Source of the DNA: Physocladia obscura
Taxonomy: Eukaryota > Chytridiomycota > Chytridiomycetes > Chytridiales > Chytriomycetaceae
Direction: 5' to 3'
NCBI GenBank assembly: GCA_027596945.1
Contig: JADGJH010000083.1
Span: 1-32,809 of the forward strand
DNA length: 32,809 nucleotides
The notes below the pieces were generated by a model. It saw only the letters and a list, made by a program, of their open reading frames with translations, made no database searches and was not told the DNA's origin. Of the stretch, positions 1 to 9,517 are shown one piece after another (the first letter of the stretch is position 1; the number at the start of each line of letters is the position of its first letter). The position numbers and the translations under genes are program-made.

Positions 1-9
1 GAATTATAT

Positions 10-3000
10 CTACCACCGATTTCTATTTCTATCAACATCACCGCCATCTTCTCCTGTTGGTGCTCGTCTACGCGGCGACAATGAAGCTTCCGCATCCCCG
101 CCACCAACATCACCAACACCATTACCTACAACTCTTCTGCGCGCCGGCGACAGCGACGTTTCGTTGACTCCAGAAAAGCTTATAGAAATTTGACCAGTCG
201 GAATAACAGATTGTTGTTGCCGCTGCTGCTGCTGAATAGGAGCCCGACCACGATCACTTCCTTGTTGCTGTTGCTGTTGTAACCCTTGTCTCCCACCCAT
301 CCACGCATATTCCTCAAAAAACGCATTCGCAACCGCACTCTGATCACTCCCGTTCCCGCCAACCCCACCGCTTCCACTCCCCGCATCACTACTAACCCGC
401 TTCCCGCGCTCCCTGCTACTCCCACCCGCACCACCACCCATGCGCGAATAATTCCCACTCCCGCTATCCCGCCTTGAACTATTCCCGCTCGACTCACCAA
501 GCTCATAACTGACCCGCTTCATCGCCCGCTCGCGCCCCGTCACCCCGCCATCCGCCGCTGCAATCAACTCGCGGCTCACACGCTTGTTAGCTACATGCAA
601 CCGGTGCGCAAACCCCACGCTCGCTTCCTTGACGTACTCGCGGCTCAGACGTTTGTTGCTGCTCGTGCGTCGCGAAGATATACTGGTGTCGTTGGCGGGA
701 TTGTCTACGGAGGTGTCACTGCCGATCGTAAGGTCGCGGGAGGCGCGTTTTATAAGGGCAGCAGCGGCAGCGGCGGCAATGGCAGCTGAGTCGCGTTCGC
801 GTTGGAGTTGTTGGCGAGCAAGTTCACGCGATGATATTCCGGGTGGGCGCTGTTGCTGCTGCTGCTGTTGTTGCTGTTGTTCTTGGAAGATTGGTTTGAA
901 TAAAGGAACAGCGGGGGTGCGGCCAGGGATACGTTGCACTTGTTTTTGCTGTCCGAATGGAGAATCGTTTAAATCATTGGCATCATACACGTCCAAAACG
1001 TCAGAAGCCCATTGTCCATCGACATTTCTTCGCCCAGTCGCAGTGACAGCAGCACCAGCAGCACGACGGGAGGTAGAAGCAGAACCATCTGAACTACTTC
1101 GATAAAGATTACTTCTTGGTGTTGAAACAACAGCCGGTGAAAACCCTCCACTTCCAGCATTAATTCCCCCTCTTGCTCGCATAGCTTCTTCTTCAATCCT
1201 TTCTATTTCAAGCCTTTGTTTCCTCGCTTCGCTTTCAAGAAGACTTTGTCGCCGCGGCCGTCGCCGTGCTGCATCTGCTGCAGGACGACGAGGTTCAACA
1301 ACTACTTCTTCAGCATCGCCTTCATGAACAACCACCTGATTTTCATCTATATAATTACTCAACAAGTCGTTGTCACTATCATCATCGGCACCCGTTGTTT
1401 CCTCTCCCCGTCCGTCCCGCACTCTATCATCCCGCTGTTTCGGGTGTTGCTTACTTGTTGTTGGAGGCCTTCCACTGCGGGTATTTACATTTTCGCCTAC
1501 ATCAGCAGTAGCAGCATCGTCACTATCTCTGGTTCTTGCTCGATTCGCAACTGACAGTTCCGGCGATTCGGGTGGTGGTGGCGGCAAGAAAACAGCTCCA
1601 GCACTTCCACGTGCTATAACGCCGCCGCTAGACGGAGAAGATCCTATACGTATTTGCTGCTGCTTGTCACGTAGTTGCTTTCCTGCAGCAACGTTGGCGC
1701 CATTGTCTGCCGATGTCCCAGACGAATCCGAATCAAATCTGTCGCGGCGCGGGGAGTCAGGATTGGTTGGATTTTTGACGTCTTTTGGTGCAGTGGCGTT
1801 TGCTGTAGCTGTAGCGAGCGCAAGTGCGGCAACGCGGGGATGGGTCGGTGCACGTGGCGCTGCTGCACCAACACCTGCAACCACCGCGGTGGGTACTTTG
1901 TTCAACTTCCGCGGCAGCTTCGACAAATTTTGGGTTGGTTGGACCAATACTGTATTATTTTCTGTTGCTTGTTGCTGTTGCTGTTGTTCAACCTGTTGGT
2001 ACTGTTGACGCGTGTTGGTTGTTCTGGTGTTTCTAGATGGCTGACGCAACAAGGGTTGCGGTTGTTGCTCTTGCTGTTGTAGTAATAGTTGCTGTTGCTG
2101 TGATGGGTCATATGGAATAAATCGAGGTTGATATTGCTGCTGCTGTTGAAATATTTGCTGCTGCTGTATTTCATACGGATTGTACTGTTGCACGTTATAC
2201 CATTGCGCCGCATACTGCTGCTGTGCATAGATATTTTGAATGCTTGGGTCCACGCCATAGTACAGCTGTCCACTCGACGGGGTATATCCAGCAGCAGCAG
2301 CGGCGGCGGCGGCGGCGGTAAAGTTTACTACAGGGTATGCATATGCCGCATTATTATTCGCTAAAGGTACGTTGCCATATTCCTGCGGTTGCTGCTGATT
2401 GGTTGCTGATTGATAATTATTTTTTGATGTATTAGGCGGCTGTGGGTAAGGTTGGCTTCTCTGTGACTTATACGCCGAGGCTGTAGAAAGAGAATTGAAT
2501 TATTTGTTGATGAACCAACTGATTCTTTTTTTCTTTGGTTTGTTTATTACCAGACGGGTTTAAGTCACTTCCACCGCCACCGCCAGAAGGGAGCTGTCCT
2601 CGATTATTCCGGCTATCATCATTATCATTAAATTGTGTACTCTTCTTTTTCTTATTCTGCAACGGTCGTGAACCATTGTCACCGCTGTTGATATTTTTTG
2701 AATTATAGTTGCGTTGTTGCTGTTGTTGCTGCGATGATATATTATTGTACGATGAATCGTTCCTATTCGACGAGGAAACGGCAGCCGTGGCTGAAAATGC
2801 AGCCGAAACAGCTTTTCCGGGAACACGGATAGCGAAACATAGCAAACGTTTGACGCAGCAAAAGATGAGTCCTGGTATTATTACAATAATGAGTATGGCG
2901 CCGCCAGCAATTAAACCGATGATCTGGGAAGGTGCTAGATTAGTATCATTGGAGCACAGAAGGCCACTTAATAGGCCAGTATTGATGGAAAAAGCGGCAG

Positions 3001-3235
3001 TCTTGAAAATAAAGAAACAAAATTGTAGCATAATCGGACTAACCAGTGGCTGCTGCAAGCGTGTAGCCCAATCATCACCGCATTGGTTCAATGTGGAGAT
3101 AGTACAGTCGATGGCCGATGTAATCGTTGCAACCGGTGACGTTGCCGTCATTGTTGTTGCTGTTGAGTTCTGCGCCTCCACCGCAACCCCCACCACCACC
3201 ACGGCCAGCACAGACATCAACGTCAGCATTTGCAT
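10..3235 (-). CDS. Single-pass membrane protein with long Gln-rich tail
   Basis: Two exons, 3235-2551 and 2480-10, joined by a 70-bp intron (GTAATA donor, TTTCTACAG acceptor); the split codon keeps frame and gives 1051 residues. The ATG at 3233-3235 starts a signal-peptide-like stretch (about residues 1-21). A short ectodomain follows with Cys44, Cys52, Cys73 and Cys94, then a transmembrane segment at about 105-127 and a Cys/basic juxtamembrane patch with the motif CCVKRLLCFAI. The remaining roughly 900 residues are low complexity: poly-Gln runs, poly-Ala, Ser/Gly/Arg-rich stretches and repeated (K/R)R(V/A)S(R/Y)E motifs. I recognise no family. Topology suggests a type I surface protein with a cytosolic tail. 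The neighbour at 3479-4584 is a paralogue in the ecto/TM part. The long second exon has no ATG of its own before an in-frame stop upstream, which supports the splice. Function unknown. Confidence 0.72.
2481..2550 (-). other. Intron joining signal/TM exon to Gln-rich exon
   Basis: On the minus strand the intron starts GTAATAAAC and ends TTCTCTTTCTACAG. Removing it joins a Pro-Ser-Gly-rich end of exon 1 to the Gln-rich frame, which otherwise runs into a stop at about 2500 without finding an ATG. Seen in sequence; not confirmed by RNA. Confidence 0.7.
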
Positions 3236-3478
3236 CTCTGTTGTTTTTTAATCACGCCAGGGTTTTTTAATCTCTCAAATTTTGCGCTTGAATTCGCCCA
3301 AAAAATTTCTGTGATTTTTTTGTTTGACTTCTTGACCGTTCTGGATATTCCTACAATTTTTTATTTTTCTTTCTTCTACATTTTCTGTACTTTTCTCTCA
3401 CAAATGAAACGACAAAAACTATATAAAAAAAAAAACCAAACTTGAAAAAAACATACATGATCATGGCCAGACAAATAA

Positions 3479-4584
3479 TCACCACCTTTGTTGACCATTT
3501 CCATTATTGGCGGAGTACCCATTTCCATTATTGGCGGAGTACCCATTTGGGACACCGTTACCACCGTACCCATTATTTTGACTGTAACCATTATTGTATC
3601 CACCGCCACCGCCACCGCCAGCGATTGCTGGCGGATATCTAGGAGCAGAGCCATTGTTTGGATTTCTTGGGTTGGATCCATTAGGAGTTCTGGGGGAAAC
3701 ACCAGCAGAAGGCGGACCGTTGTTTGGATTTCTTGGGTTGGATCCATTGGGAGTCCTGGGGGAAACACCAGCAGAGGGCGGGCTGTTGGGAACAGTGTTA
3801 ATGTATGTAGGGGTATCACCAGTGGTGGTGACTTCGTTTAGTTTCGCGTACTGTTGCTGTTTTGCACGGCCAGCAGCAACGCCGTCGCGGCCGTTGGCGG
3901 AGGGCGGCTTGTTTTTGTAGGCAGAATATGGGTTGTAGGTGCTGAAGCGGGTTTTCTGGAGGTTGGCTTTGCTGTTGCTTGTAGATGATTGTTGGTTCAC
4001 ATTGTTGCTGTTGCTGTTATTACGCGGTAGAGTTCTGTCGGTTCTTGTCTTTGTACGCTTGATGGTGTCCATGTTTGAGACGGCGGAAACGGCTTTTGCA
4101 CTTGCGCCGACAACTCTGACTGGGGCTTTGATGGCAAAACAAAAGAGTTTCCTGAAGAAGCAGCAGAGAATCGAGGGCAGACAGCAAAGCAAAACAAAGA
4201 CGCCGAGAATGACGAGGCCAATGATCTATGATACAAGTTATTTATGTTCTGTAATCGTTATTCGCTATGTTTACTAATCGCTACTCGGAGGCTACACGGA
4301 ATGCACTCGACAGGGGAGCATACCAGGGGCTGCTTGATGGCCGTGGCAAAGGAATTACCGCACTGGCCCAGGGTAGCTAGAGAGCAGTTGATAATGACTG
4401 TGCAGTTACCGAAGTAGCAAGAGCCACCGCTGCCAAGACAATCGGCATCGGTGGTGCAGGCGACACCCGATGTCGACCCCGAGTTGCTAGTATCTGTCGA
4501 TACCGCCGTTCCCGAGAGTGTCAGCGTCGACGTTTGAGCCATTGCCAACATGGCACTCCCAACAAGAACCGTTGCCATCTTCAT
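3479..4584 (-). CDS. Single-pass membrane protein, paralogue of the 10-3235 gene
   Basis: Exon 1 is 4584-4285 and exon 2 is 4225-3479 in the preferred model (59-bp intron; the acceptor is fixed by an in-frame TAG directly before it). This gives 348 residues. The donor is less sure: an alternative GTATGC donor would make the intron 4226-4323. The chosen ATG (4582-4584) begins a signal peptide (about 1-16). The ectodomain contains a Cys cluster of the form C-x5-C-x6-C-x4-C (Cys43-Cys61), then the block NCSLATLGQCG...KQPLV, which matches DCTISTLNQCG...QQPLV in the neighbouring gene. Transmembrane segment is about 101-123, followed by CCFFRKLFCFAI, again matching the neighbour. The tail is Asn/Ser/Pro/Gly-rich with two exact-phase tandem repeats. 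No family recognised; a tandem gene duplicate with a diverged tail. Confidence 0.7.
3494..3546 (-). repeat. 24-bp tandem repeat at the C-terminus of the same gene
   Basis: The unit CCCATTTCCATTATTGGCGG plus four bases occurs twice in a row and a partial third follows. It encodes repeated NGYSANNG. In frame and close to the stop codon. Confidence 0.8.
3655..3786 (-). repeat. 66-bp tandem duplication inside the membrane-protein tail
   Basis: Units 3655-3720 and 3721-3786 differ by only a few bases. Each encodes 22 residues of the SAGVSPRTPNGSNPRNP type, so the duplication keeps the frame. Confidence 0.9.
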
Positions 4585-5720
4585 TTGTCTAATTAATTCA
4601 AAAATTTTTTTTTTCACGAAAATCAAGCTCAATAAATTATTTTATAGCATCAAGGCAGGCACATATGAAAACAACGGCTGCTGATAGTCTTATCATTTTG
4701 TTTGAAAATTTCTTTGATCAAATTTGGCAATAAGCTAGTATACAATGAAGGTGATAGTAACACTAATCTTGATTCAGTAATCTGTTATGATGTTTTTGAG
4801 TTGCACTGTCAAACAATAATCAGCCATGCAGTTGAAATTGAAAATTCAAAGTGGTTAAGACGGAAATTGTCGAATTAGGGACTTTTGATGATTACATGGT
4901 AATCTTGCATTCTTGAAAAAGTATAAAACAAGAAACTGTTATTTTGTCGATATTTAAAATTTTACTGGTATTGCATAGAGAAATCTGTGATATTTATTTT
5001 TATAATATTGGCTCTGATTAAGGTTTTGTAATTTCTTTTACTATGATTGGTGACATTTCATCTTCCCTTTTTCTCTAATTTTTTTATTGTCTTAAAAGTT
5101 TTTTTTTGAATCTTTTTTTCTATGGTTTGTATTTATTTGTGCTTTTTAGTATTTGGTTAATCTGATTTTAATTGCAATGCTGATTGATTATTTTCAATTT
5201 TTTCCAGGAGATAAATCAGTTCAATGTTAGTGAATAATTTGGAATACACAAAACACTTAATGTGGGGTTTTTCTATAACTAGAATATTGTAGAAGTTTTT
5301 TTTTTAACTGTGAATACTACCCATTTTTTGCAGTCTTTGGATAGTGTGTATTTTACAAGTTCAAATTTCCATGGAAAACTTGGATTACAGCTGTGATGTT
5401 TTGATCAAGAAGAAAAATTATCTAAAATAAACACTGGTAGATGTGGGGTGTCAGTACTCAGGAAATGATTCATGAGTAACAATTATTTTTTCACATTCCA
5501 CCAGTTTCTTTTGGTACTTTTGCAAATTTATTTGGTTCAACTGTCTCCAAATCTGAAACAATGGGTATCATGACTTTATTCCACACAACTCATACAAACT
5601 ACTCTTCAGGTTCATCTAGAAATATCCAAAGCAGCCATGGTGGTATCATGAAGGAGTATTGGAATTTCCCACTGACTACAAATTTTTTTTTTGCAAGTTG
5701 TGAGAGTTTCTATTTGTGAA
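4585..5720. other. Intergenic, AT-rich, no gene seen
   Basis: Roughly 1.1 kb with many T and A homopolymers and stops in all frames. No ORF with recognisable content, no tRNA-like B box and no convincing repeat. It separates the membrane-protein pair from the retrotransposon and probably holds the promoter of the 3479-4584 gene near its left end. Confidence 0.6.
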
Positions 5721-5725
5721 GATTC
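5721..5725. repeat. Left target-site duplication GATTC
   Basis: GATTC directly precedes the TG of the 5' LTR and matches 13160-13164 after the 3' LTR. Five bases is the usual Ty1/copia duplication. Confidence 0.9.
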
Positions 5726-5911
5726 TGTTAGAATTGTTTCATGTTTCCTGTATTGTGTATTCAATAAAGAAAAGATGAGAGAGATTTAAAAAAGAAAAAA
5801 TCTTGACAATCATGCGCCCCACGTCTCTGAGTTTCCATAAGCCGTTACTTAAAATTTAGACATCACAGGCTTAACTTTCCTATGAATTGAACTTACCTAA
5901 GGAATATAACA
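5726..5911 (+). repeat. 5' LTR of the copia element
   Basis: 186 bp, starting TGTTAGAATTG and ending ATATAACA. It aligns over its length with 12982-13159, with about twenty substitutions, two 2-bp indels and one 8-bp indel. It contains AATAAA at 5763-5768, a likely polyadenylation signal. Confidence 0.93.
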
Positions 5912-5912
5912 A

Positions 5913-5926
5913 GTTATGAGCCCAGG
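5913..5926 (+). promoter_or_regulatory. Primer-binding site for initiator tRNA-Met (anticodon half)
   Basis: GTTATGAGCCCAGG lies one base after the LTR. The segment GTTATGAGCCCAG is the complement of the anticodon loop and stem of eukaryotic initiator tRNA-Met (the CAU anticodon pairs within ATG). Priming from an internal tRNA fragment is known for Drosophila copia. Confidence 0.8.
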
Positions 5927-6012
5927 CTTGTTGATTCTAAATTTATGTTGACGCTAATAAGCTGTTTTTTGAATTACAACAACAATTCTTTAAAAAACAC
6001 AAACTGGCAAAC

Positions 6013-7161
6013 ATGAACAACAAGAAAAACAAAACTGTACATACTGAATCAGCGCGCGTTATTTTAAATGACTCTAATTATCCCGTCTGGGAAAAATTAA
6101 CAATTACAGAAATTGGTGAAACAAATGCAAGAACCTTAAAATTTACGTTTGTTGCATTCAAAAACAAATATGAATTTCTTGAACCTCCTGCAAAATGGGA
6201 AAAATTATTATTGTGAGTTTTCCACCCAATGTCCCATTTCTGAGTTTTCAAAACTCAAATCTGAGTTTTTATTTGAAATGCCAAAAGTGTACAGATTGAT
6301 GTTGCAGCCATCAATCAAGGGATCAAAAAAACAAAAAAATGGGGGGATAATGTTAAAGAGGTGGTGCAGGGAATCTCAAATGTAACAAAACAAAACATCA
6401 AAGGCATAGCAGTTCTCAGAGATGGCAAATATACTTTTGACAAATCTGAAGTCACAGTTGAAAAGTTTGGCCTCTTTGTGGAATTAGCAAATGGGAACAG
6501 CAAATACTCATATGGCAATGGTGAGCCTTTCTTATTTACTGCTAACAGAGTCTTTTCAAAAAACACAACAGACATTGATGAGAAAACAACACAACTGTCG
6601 CAGCAAATTCTTTGAAATTTAGTGAATAAAGGTGACAAGATAAAGCTATTCATCTACATCTACTCTACTTTGCTTCATTTTGTTAAGGATTGGGAAAAAT
6701 TTAATTGTGAAGTCTTGACATTGCCTGCAAATCTAGTTGACCACTCTGGGGCATCAAACAAAGCACAAATAAGCAATATTATTAATCAACTGCATTTGAC
6801 TCATCTGCATTGCTCTGCCAAACACTTCATTTGGCATGACTGGGCAAATTCCTTGGCACAATCAACTCCACTGCATCAAATGGATGCTGCAATTTCTCAA
6901 GAGCCTCTGCAAAACATTCAGTTCCTTTTCAACAAAAGTGCTGAACGAGAAGAAGTTTTGTGCCAGGTTAACAAATCTGTTGAGATTGCAGAGAATCTAC
7001 TAGACAATTTCGATAACTTTGCTGACAAGTGGTCAAAGACAATCAAACAACTGAGGCAACAAACAATTACTGCAAATAGGCGTATTGTTGCAGGATTTCA
7101 TAGAGCTTTGCGACCATTAATCAATGTTCAGAATGCTAATGAAAATCAGAAGGATTATTAA
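6013..7161 (+). pseudogene. Unrecognised broken ORF set, companion of the nested transposase
   Basis: Three open stretches in sequence: 6013-6216 with an ATG start, about 6270-6615 (6361-6615 is the cleanest part), and 6622-7161 ending in TAA. Stops at about 6214, several stops in the palindromic patch 6214-6265 and one at 6613 interrupt what looks like one protein of about 380 residues. The last third has heptad-like content (VEIAENLLDNFDNFADKW) suggesting a coiled coil. I recognise no domain. It ends 165 bp before the transposase stop on the other strand, so it probably belongs to the same nested element as a second gene; alternatively it is an unrelated captured fragment. Confidence 0.5.
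6214..6269. repeat. Cluster of GAGTTTT motifs with a palindrome
   Basis: GAGTTTT occurs at about 6214, 6242 and 6262, and 6242-6256 is the perfect inverted repeat GAGTTTTCAAAACTC. The patch interrupts the plus-strand ORF set. A 15-bp version, TTTCTGAGTTTTCAA at 6237-6251, recurs inverted at 8328-8342. Confidence 0.6.
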
Positions 7162-7272
7162 TGAAAGTGGTTCAGATGATCAAATTGAAAGCCCTGACCC
7201 AGAGCATTCCAGGAATTCAGATGATGGGTGTGATGATGGGTGTGATGAAGAAAGAGAAGTTTGAAATAAATG

Positions 7273-7320
7273 AGTTTAAAACATTTAATAATTTAGGCAA
7301 GTTTAAAACATTTAATAATT
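7273..7320. repeat. 21-bp direct repeat between the convergent ORFs
   Basis: AGTTTAAAACATTTAATAATT occurs at 7273-7293 and again at 7300-7320, 27 bp apart. It sits in the short gap between the two convergent genes of the nested element, where their 3' ends and polyadenylation would lie. Confidence 0.85.
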
Positions 7321-7326
7321 GAGACT

Positions 7327-8270
7327 TTATTTATATCCCATTGACTTTACACCTATTTTATGCCCTATCTGAGGATCAAAGTGTCTTGTGCATACAGAGC
7401 CGCAATGGCAAAAAATAGAGTGCATGTCAAAATTTTGATATTTTACTAGTGACTTTGCAATTATCAGGTGAAGATTTTTCACAGTAACTACTCCTTCTTT
7501 ATAATCCTGATGAAGTTTTACTTTGAGTAAACCAAAAAAAATTTCAATTGGGTTGAAAAAAGGACAGTAGACTGGGAGGAATATGTAAATTATCCCAGCA
7601 CACTGTAGTTTCATAATCATCTCTGCTGATTTGTGCATTTTTGCATCATCAAGGATCCAAACTGAGTTTTGTCATGGATATTTTTACATCTGTTTATGCT
7701 CTGCAGCCAGTTGCAGACAGTACTGCTTGAACTTAGTTTTGTTAAATATTCCTTCTGTTTGAAATACTTCCAGAAGTTCGGTACTGTTGATGAAACGCAA
7801 AAGGGAAATGCGAAGGAGTCTTTGATACTCACTTCTCAAATAAAGCTTCTTCCCTTTGAATGCATATCCATGGCACCTTAGCATCTTGCAATTATCAAAT
7901 GAAACTTTGTCTAAGAAAACTATATTGTGTAGTGTCCAGCCTATTGAGTTCAATTCATGTGTGAGTCTCATAATATCAGTTTCTTTTGATATGCATGGCT
8001 TGACACTTGAGAATTTTCCATGTGTGGCCAGCAACATGGATTATATGCCAGATATGAGAAATACTAATTTGCTTATGCAATTGTTTGCAAAATGCAGCTT
8101 GAGCTTCATCCAAAAATGACAGCAGTGATTCGGTGAAGTATTCAAGTATCCATTGCTTCTGAATGGCAGAGAACTTTTGATCTACTAATTTTCAAGCCTC
8201 CCTTGTTAATGTGCCATCTGACACACCAATTCATGCTGGAGACATGCAATGATAGTAATAGTTGAACAGT
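7327..8270 (-). pseudogene. DDE transposase, Tc1/mariner-IS630 type (DDE_3), broken
   Basis: Read right to left in more than one frame. The N-terminal part (about 8200-8040) resembles helix-turn-helix and arm segments of these transposases. Next comes FLDKVSFDN (first catalytic Asp region, about 7900) with the family-typical HGYAFKGKKL following. A stop-broken stretch leads to WILDDAKMH (second Asp, about 7645), then FFNPIEIFFGLLK (catalytic Glu, about 7545). The order and spacing fit the DDE_3 endonuclease fold of IS630/Tc1/mariner-like elements. Frameshifts near 8040 and stops near 7640-7690 make it inactive. It lies opposite in strand to the host retrotransposon. Confidence 0.8.
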
Positions 8271-8372
8271 GCATGGGCTCTTGCATTGATGTAACTTGAG
8301 CTCAATTTAATTTCATTTGATTGTTTATTGAAAACTCAGAAAAAAGACATTTTCAACAAAATAGCCAATAAA

Positions 8373-9366
8373 ATGAGTGAAAAATGAAGGAGAAAATGAC
8401 TCAGATAGAAATGACAATGATACAACAGATTAGTTTGATCTGGGCACAACATCAAGCAATTTGACAGATCTGTCTTTCAAAAGCTACAAAGCGCTTGAAA
8501 AATTATTGCAGATCAAACAGAAATGGGAAGAAGATGACATTGCTGCAATCAAAGCCACTTTTAAGGCAATACATGGTGGGATGTCAAAATTGATGCAGGT
8601 ATCATGCACAAGTTTTGCAACTCCAGTCACATTTTGAGCTGAGCTGAAGAATACAAAGGACCCAAAAAATCGTAAATTGGACATGTCAGTGGTGGATAGG
8701 TATAAATCCTTGAGTATCTGTCCCAATCAGTCAATACCTGATTACCTGAAATTAATTTGCAAGATATAAAATGACTGCACAGACATCAGACTCTCCATCC
8801 ACGAGGGCTATGAAGCTCAAATGTGATTAGACTATTGCTTCGCACAAGCAGTTATGGTCCTGTTGACGTTGTCATAGGCAACAGTCAAAGATTTGGAACT
8901 TGCCATGAACAATCTGTGGGACAGATATTGCCAGGCATTAGAAAGAAATTCACCGACAAGAGTAACCACCAATGTTACAAATGGCAAATGTCCAAATGGT
9001 GGCAACAGCAGTCCCTCCACTTTGAACTCAAAAGGAGGCAACTGCGCCAAATGCACGTATTCAGGAAAATTACCAAAATATACAAAATGCCCCAGCCTCC
9101 ATGATCTGTCATGGGATTGCAACTCATGCTGGAATTGTGGTTCAGGCGATCATCATTGTCCCGATTGCCCAATCGCCAAATGCAATTCTGGATCTGGTGC
9201 CACTCCTGGATCTGCGCCTGTGGCAAGCTTTGCTGTTGGTAATGCTGCTGTTACAACCCCACCAACTGCGTCCATGCAAATTATTGCTGGAAACGGCACA
9301 ATTTGTGGAGAAGGGGAAATGATTCATTGGGCCCCTTATGAAGGACTGATGTGGAATCAATACTGA
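8373..9366 (+). pseudogene. copia gag remnant with CCHC zinc knuckle
   Basis: The ATG at 8373 opens an acidic N-terminus with an early one-base frameshift. The middle carries the gag pattern in which W and an acidic-Ala-Ile stretch precede a helical segment. The end is the nucleic-acid-binding knuckle CWNCGSGDHHCPDC, a perfect C-x2-C-x4-H-x4-C, at about 9127-9168. Several stops (for example near 8637, 8769 and 8826) break the frame before the long open stretch 8893-9366. The gag product would package element RNA in virus-like particles; this copy cannot. Confidence 0.75.
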
Positions 9367-9517
9367 TGTATTATTGCAATGGCATCATTGTCTATTTTGT
9401 TAATATGATCATTGTCTGTTTTTTTTCTTCTACCTTTCAATTTTGTGTTGAAGTCAAAAGAAATAAATTTGTCCGTTTTACAGTCAAAACAAAAAGAAAT
9501 TTTATTGATTTGTATAC

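Larger units (their letters stand above)
6000..8342. mobile_element. Nested DDE-transposon block in the copia leader (ends uncertain)
   Basis: This stretch lies between the primer-binding site and the first gag ATG and has nothing to do with a retrotransposon leader. It encodes a decayed DDE transposase on the minus strand (right half) and an unrecognised broken ORF series on the plus strand (left half), tail to tail. I could not identify clear terminal inverted repeats or a TA duplication, so the limits are approximate. A 15-bp inverted match (6237-6251 with 8328-8342) may or may not be relevant. Subtracting the block restores a normal copia length. Confidence 0.65.

Noticed and set aside
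584..2082. Plus-strand ORFs opposite the Gln-rich gene (Leu/Cys/Ala-rich)
   Set aside because: They are the reverse reading of CAG/CAA repeats; composition is the mirror of the Gln-rich frame and no domain is present.
2709..4277. Plus-strand ORFs opposite the two membrane-protein genes
   Set aside because: Antisense shadows. The minus-strand frames carry signal peptides, TM segments and paralogous blocks; the plus frames carry nothing recognisable.
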